In this document: positions 61,023-64,000 of the stretch, one piece after another | Layout: each line of letters begins with the position of its first letter | Numbering within the stretch: the first letter of the stretch is position 1 | From: Streptomyces sp. Act143 | Lineage (GTDB): Bacteria; Actinomycetota; Actinomycetes; Streptomycetales; Streptomycetaceae | Assembly (NCBI RefSeq): GCF_003143935.1 | Contig: NZ_QFRX01000001.1 | Span: 7,475,400 to 7,539,399, forward strand | Length of the DNA stretch: 64,000 nucleotides | Reading direction: 5' to 3' | Position numbers and translations under genes: made by a program | The notes under the pieces: model-generated | Seen by the model: the letters and a program-made list of their open reading frames with translations, nothing else | Databases searched by the model: none | What the model was told of the DNA's origin: nothing

Positions 61023-63512
61023 ATGAACAACGCAGTGAACAGCAAGGTGCCGGACACCCTCTGGTCCGGCACCTGGGTCGCCGAGCGCCTGGGGGTCGAA
61101 CTCGTCGGCGACGCGAGCCTGACCGACCTCCTCGGCCTGGCCCTGCGCCGCAACCCCAAGCGGGCCCACCTCCTCGTCTCCCACGTGCTCGGCAAGCACG
61201 TACCGCAGTCGCCGACGGTGGTGTACGGCCATGGGTTCGCCCTCGGCCGCCGGGTGCGCGACCTCCTCGGCGCGGAGGCGGCCACCGCGGTCGTCCTCGG
61301 CTACGCGGAGACCGCGACGGGCCTCGGCCACTCGGTCGCCGACGGCCTGGGCACGGCCCCGTACCTGCACTCCACCCGCCGCCCGGTCGCCGGCGTCGCC
61401 CAGGCGGGCGGCTTCGAGGAGTCCCACTCCCACGCGACGTCCCATCTGCTGCTCCCGGAGGACGCGGGGCTGCTGGCCGGTGACGGTCCGCTGGTGCTGG
61501 TCGACGACGAGTTCTCGACGGGCAACACCGTCCTGAACACGATCAGGGACCTGCACGAGCGCTATCCGCGGGGCCGGTACGTGGTCGTGGCGCTGGTCGA
61601 CATGAGGTCGCAGGCGGACGCGGGGCGCCTGGAGGAGTTCGCGCGGGAGATCGGCGCGAGGGTGGACCTGGTGGCGGCGGCTTCGGGGAACGTACGCCTG
61701 CCGGAGGGGGTACTGGAGAAGGGCCAGGCTCTTGTCGCCGAGTACTCGGACGCCCCGGCGGCGCGGGGCTGTGCTGGATCTGCGGCCACCGCCGCGCGGG
61801 CGCGACCAGCCTCCGCCGTCCCGCAGCCGAAAGCGGACCGAGTGGACCTCCACTGGCCGCACAACCTCCCCGACGGCGGACGCCACGGCTTCACCCCCGC
61901 CCACCGCACCCGCCTCGAAGCCGCCCTTCCCGAGATGACCGCCCGCCTGGCGGAAGCGCTCCCGGCCCAGGCCCGCCGCATACACGTCCTCGGCTTCGAG
62001 GAGCTGATGTACGCGCCCCTGAGACTCGCCCGCGAACTGGAGCAGGTCGCGGGAGGCATCGAGGTCACCTACTCCACCACCACCCGCTCGCCCGTCCTGG
62101 CGGTCGACGACCCCGGCTACGCGATACGCAGCCGCCTGGTCTTCCCCGCCCATGACGACCCCGCCGACGGCCCGGGCGACCGCTACGCGTACAACATCGC
62201 CGGCGCCGGTTTCGACGTGGTGGTCGCGGTGGTCGACTCCGCCGCCGACACCCCCGAACTGCACGCCGCCGACGGCCTGTTGGCCCAGCTGGCCGAGACC
62301 GCGCCGCACATACTGCTCGCGGTCGTCCCGTCGTACGTCCCCGAAAGGCCCACCATGCTCCCCGAGCCCCTCCGCGGCCCCGCCTTCTCCTCGTACGCCC
62401 CCGACGAGGTCGGCTGGCTGCTCCAGGACCTCTCGGACGTGACGCTGGAGGCGCCGACCGAGGAGCGCGAGGAGGCCATCCAGAGCGGCGGCGCGCACTA
62501 CGCCGAGTCGCTGCCGGTGGAGTACCAGCCGAGCGAGCAGTACCAGCAGCTGTTCCACACCGCCCTCGACGCCTCCGCGGCCCGGCTCGCGCAGGCGGTC
62601 GGTGCCGTGACCGAGATCGTCCTCGAAGAGCGTTCGCCGCGGCCCGTCCTCGTCTCGCTGGCCCGCGCGGGCACCCCCGTCGGCGTGCTGATGCGCCGCT
62701 GGGCCAAGTTCCGGCACGGCCTGGATCTTCCGCACTACGCCGTCTCGATCGTCCGTGGCCGCGGCATCGACGCCAACGCGCTGCGCTGGCTGGCCGCCCA
62801 CCACGACCCCGCCGACGTCGTCTTCGTCGACGGCTGGACCGGCAAGGGCGCCATCACCCGTGAACTCGCCGACGCGATCAAGGAGTTCGAGGCCGCGGGC
62901 GGCGCCACCGGCTTCGACCCGGAGATCGCGGTCCTCGCCGACCCGGGCTCCTGTGTGCGCACGTACGGCACCCGCGAGGACTTCCTCATCCCCTCCGCCT
63001 GCCTCAACTCCACTGTCTCCGGCCTGATCTCCCGTACCGTCCTGCGCGCCGACCTCGTCGGCCCGAACGACTTCCACGGCGCGAAGTTCTACCGCGAACT
63101 CGCCGGCGCGGACGTCTCCGTGGACTTCCTGGATGCCGTGTCCGCCACCTTCCCCGAGGTCGCGGACTCCGTGGAACAGCAGGTCAAGGAGCTGCTGTCG
63201 GGCGACCGCGAGCCCACCTGGGAGGGCTGGGCGGCCGTCGAACGCATCAGTGAGGAGTACGGCATCCACGACGTGAACCTCGTCAAGCCCGGCGTCGGCG
63301 AGACCACCCGGGTGCTGCTGCGCCGCGTACCGTGGAAGATCCTCGCGCGGGCCGGAGCGGGCGCAGACCTGGACCACGTACGGCTGCTGGCCGAGCAGCG
63401 AGGCGTACCGGTGGAAGAGGTCGCCGAACTGCCCTACACCTGCGTGGGGTTGATCCACCCCAAGTACACGCGGGGCGCGACCGGCGCCGACGGCAAGGCG
63501 GTGGCGGTCTGA
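61023..63512 (+). CDS. PRTase-TRSP-StiP fusion protein of a ter operon
   Basis: This 829-residue protein joins three domains. Residues 1-245 are a phosphoribosyltransferase with the PRPP loop VLVDDEFSTGNT (158-169). Residues ~276-450 are the TRSP domain, whose name-giving motif STTTRSP is at 351-357. Residues ~452-829 match the StiP family (YAPDEVGWLLQDLSD, PVLVSLARAGTPVGVL, VSIVRGRGID, VFVDGWTGKGAI, IPSACLNSTVSGLISRT). StiP was proposed as a cysteine protease, but its PRTase-like phosphate loops are evident too. An Ala/Arg/Pro-rich linker (246-270) is encoded by a repeat-like DNA (61758-61829). The ATG at 61023 follows AAGGGA; the stop overlaps the HAD start (TGATG). Confidence 0.85.
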   Translation: MNNAVNSKVPDTLWSGTWVAERLGVELVGDASLTDLLGLALRRNPKRAHLLVSHVLGKHVPQSPTVVYGHGFALGRRVRDLLGAEAATAVVLGYAETATGLGHSVADGLGTAPYLHSTRRPVAGVAQAGGFEESHSHATSHLLLPEDAGLLAGDGPLVLVDDEFSTGNTVLNTIRDLHERYPRGRYVVVALVDMRSQADAGRLEEFAREIGARVDLVAAASGNVRLPEGVLEKGQALVAEYSDAPAARGCAGSAATAARARPASAVPQPKADRVDLHWPHNLPDGGRHGFTPAHRTRLEAALPEMTARLAEALPAQARRIHVLGFEELMYAPLRLARELEQVAGGIEVTYSTTTRSPVLAVDDPGYAIRSRLVFPAHDDPADGPGDRYAYNIAGAGFDVVVAVVDSAADTPELHAADGLLAQLAETAPHILLAVVPSYVPERPTMLPEPLRGPAFSSYAPDEVGWLLQDLSDVTLEAPTEEREEAIQSGGAHYAESLPVEYQPSEQYQQLFHTALDASAARLAQAVGAVTEIVLEERSPRPVLVSLARAGTPVGVLMRRWAKFRHGLDLPHYAVSIVRGRGIDANALRWLAAHHDPADVVFVDGWTGKGAITRELADAIKEFEAAGGATGFDPEIAVLADPGSCVRTYGTREDFLIPSACLNSTVSGLISRTVLRADLVGPNDFHGAKFYRELAGADVSVDFLDAVSATFPEVADSVEQQVKELLSGDREPTWEGWAAVERISEEYGIHDVNLVKPGVGETTRVLLRRVPWKILARAGAGADLDHVRLLAEQRGVPVEEVAELPYTCVGLIHPKYTRGATGADGKAVAV
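61758..61829 (+). repeat. Streptomyces-type intergenic repeat inside the fusion gene
   Basis: This stretch begins GCGGGGCTGTGCTGGATCTG and contains GCGG-CCAC-CGCCGCGCGG. It resembles, from memory, a palindromic repeat that is widespread between Streptomyces genes. Here it lies in frame and encodes the linker (about residues 246-269) between the PRTase and TRSP domains. Confidence 0.55.
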
Positions 63513-64000
63513 TGCCGGTGCTGGTGGCGAGCGACCTCGACCGTACGCTCATCTACTCCGCGGCGGCCCTCGCGCTGACCATGCCGGACGCGCGGGCGCC
63601 GCGGCTGCTCTGCGTCGAGGTGCACGAGAGCAAGCCCCTGTCCTACCTGACGGAGACGGCCGCCGGGCTGCTGGCCGACCTCGGGGACGCGGCGGTGTTC
63701 GTGCCGACCACGACCCGGACCCGCAAGCAGTACCAGCGCATCAACCTCCCTGGCCCGGCGCCCACGTACGCGATCTGCGCCAACGGCGGCCACCTGCTGG
63801 TGGACGGCGTCTCGGACGCCGACTGGCACGCCCGCGTGCAGGCGCGGCTGGCCGACGAGTGCGCCCCGCTGGCGGAGATCCGCGACCATCTGATGGCGTC
63901 CGCCGACCCGGCGTGGGTGCGCAAGCACCGGGTCGCGGAGGACCTCTTCGCCTACCTCGTCGTCGAGCGCGAGCTGCTGCCCGAGGACTGGGTGAAGGAG
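63512..64000 (+). CDS. HAD-family phosphatase (3' end outside window)
   Basis: The visible 163 residues start MPVLVASDLDRTLIYS, with the HAD motif I DLDRT carrying the nucleophile and acid Asp; CANGGHLLV is close to motif II. HAD members of ter operons are predicted to dephosphorylate the metabolite made by the PRTase/aldolase pathway. The ATG shares one base with the StiP-fusion stop (TGATG), so the two are translationally coupled. The gene runs off the right edge. Confidence 0.8.
   Translation, partial: MPVLVASDLDRTLIYSAAALALTMPDARAPRLLCVEVHESKPLSYLTETAAGLLADLGDAAVFVPTTTRTRKQYQRINLPGPAPTYAICANGGHLLVDGVSDADWHARVQARLADECAPLAEIRDHLMASADPAWVRKHRVAEDLFAYLVVERELLPEDWVKE

Noticed and set aside
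60480..63458. A 992-codon open frame on the minus strand opposite the PRTase-StiP gene
   Set aside because: It is antisense to a gene with clear domain motifs and has no recognisable domain itself. Such frames are common opposite high-GC genes.

Overview
The window is very GC-rich, with the strong G/C bias at third codon positions and the long antisense shadow frames typical of Streptomyces. Gene content agrees. There is a type II fatty-acid synthase set (fabD-fabH-acpP-fabF) next to a PucR-type FasR regulator, a single-chain AceE pyruvate dehydrogenase, DUF3145 and DUF3052 proteins, and a ter stress cluster. From memory, bases 35.7-64 kb match the S. coelicolor fasR/fab to aceE to terD/terC neighbourhood, read in the opposite direction.

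Bases 1-17.6 kb are a sugar-catabolism region. It holds the 3' end of a secreted GH43 glycosidase with a ricin-type lectin domain, a HisC-like aminotransferase, galactose mutarotase, and a leftward ChvE/MmsA/MmsB-type monosaccharide ABC importer. These are followed by an unknown conserved protein, a zinc alcohol dehydrogenase, a galactonate-dehydratase-like enolase-superfamily enzyme, a LacI regulator, and a rightward four-gene importer with the YtfQ-YtfR-YtfT-YjfF order. A 15-bp motif occurs in the same orientation in front of three of these transcription units, and a lac-operator-like palindrome precedes the LacI gene. Together they suggest a regulon for uptake and oxidative breakdown of a hexose or hexonate.

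Bases 17.7-35.5 kb are mixed. They include a zinc-ribbon membrane protein, a divergent MarR/quinone-oxidoreductase-like pair with operator palindromes, Ohr, a serine hydrolase, an M14 carboxypeptidase, an EI24 and a LysE membrane protein, a secreted pyroglutamyl-peptidase-like protein lacking its catalytic Cys, and a LysR/dehydrogenase/RidA cluster. A GH3 beta-glucosidase, a second mutarotase and an SGNH lipoprotein close the section.

Bases 35.7-54 kb are core metabolism and regulation. They carry DUF3145, the fab operon with FasR, pirin, a beta-lactamase-like hydrolase, a MerR/aldo-keto reductase unit, a DUF4429 protein, an alpha/beta hydrolase, a divergent TetR/DHA2 efflux pair, a partly duplicated small membrane protein, a potassium channel and aceE.

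Bases 54-64 kb hold a peroxiredoxin and then a ter cluster: two TerD, TerC, a TerA/TerD-like protein, a TerD with a repeat tail, a CitE-like lyase, a PRTase-TRSP-StiP fusion and the start of a HAD phosphatase. This is the Ter-associated stress system predicted to make a nucleoside-like metabolite, and it is the most unusual biology here. A 160-bp MITE-like palindrome sits inside it, and a Streptomyces-type repeat appears to have been absorbed in frame into the fusion protein.
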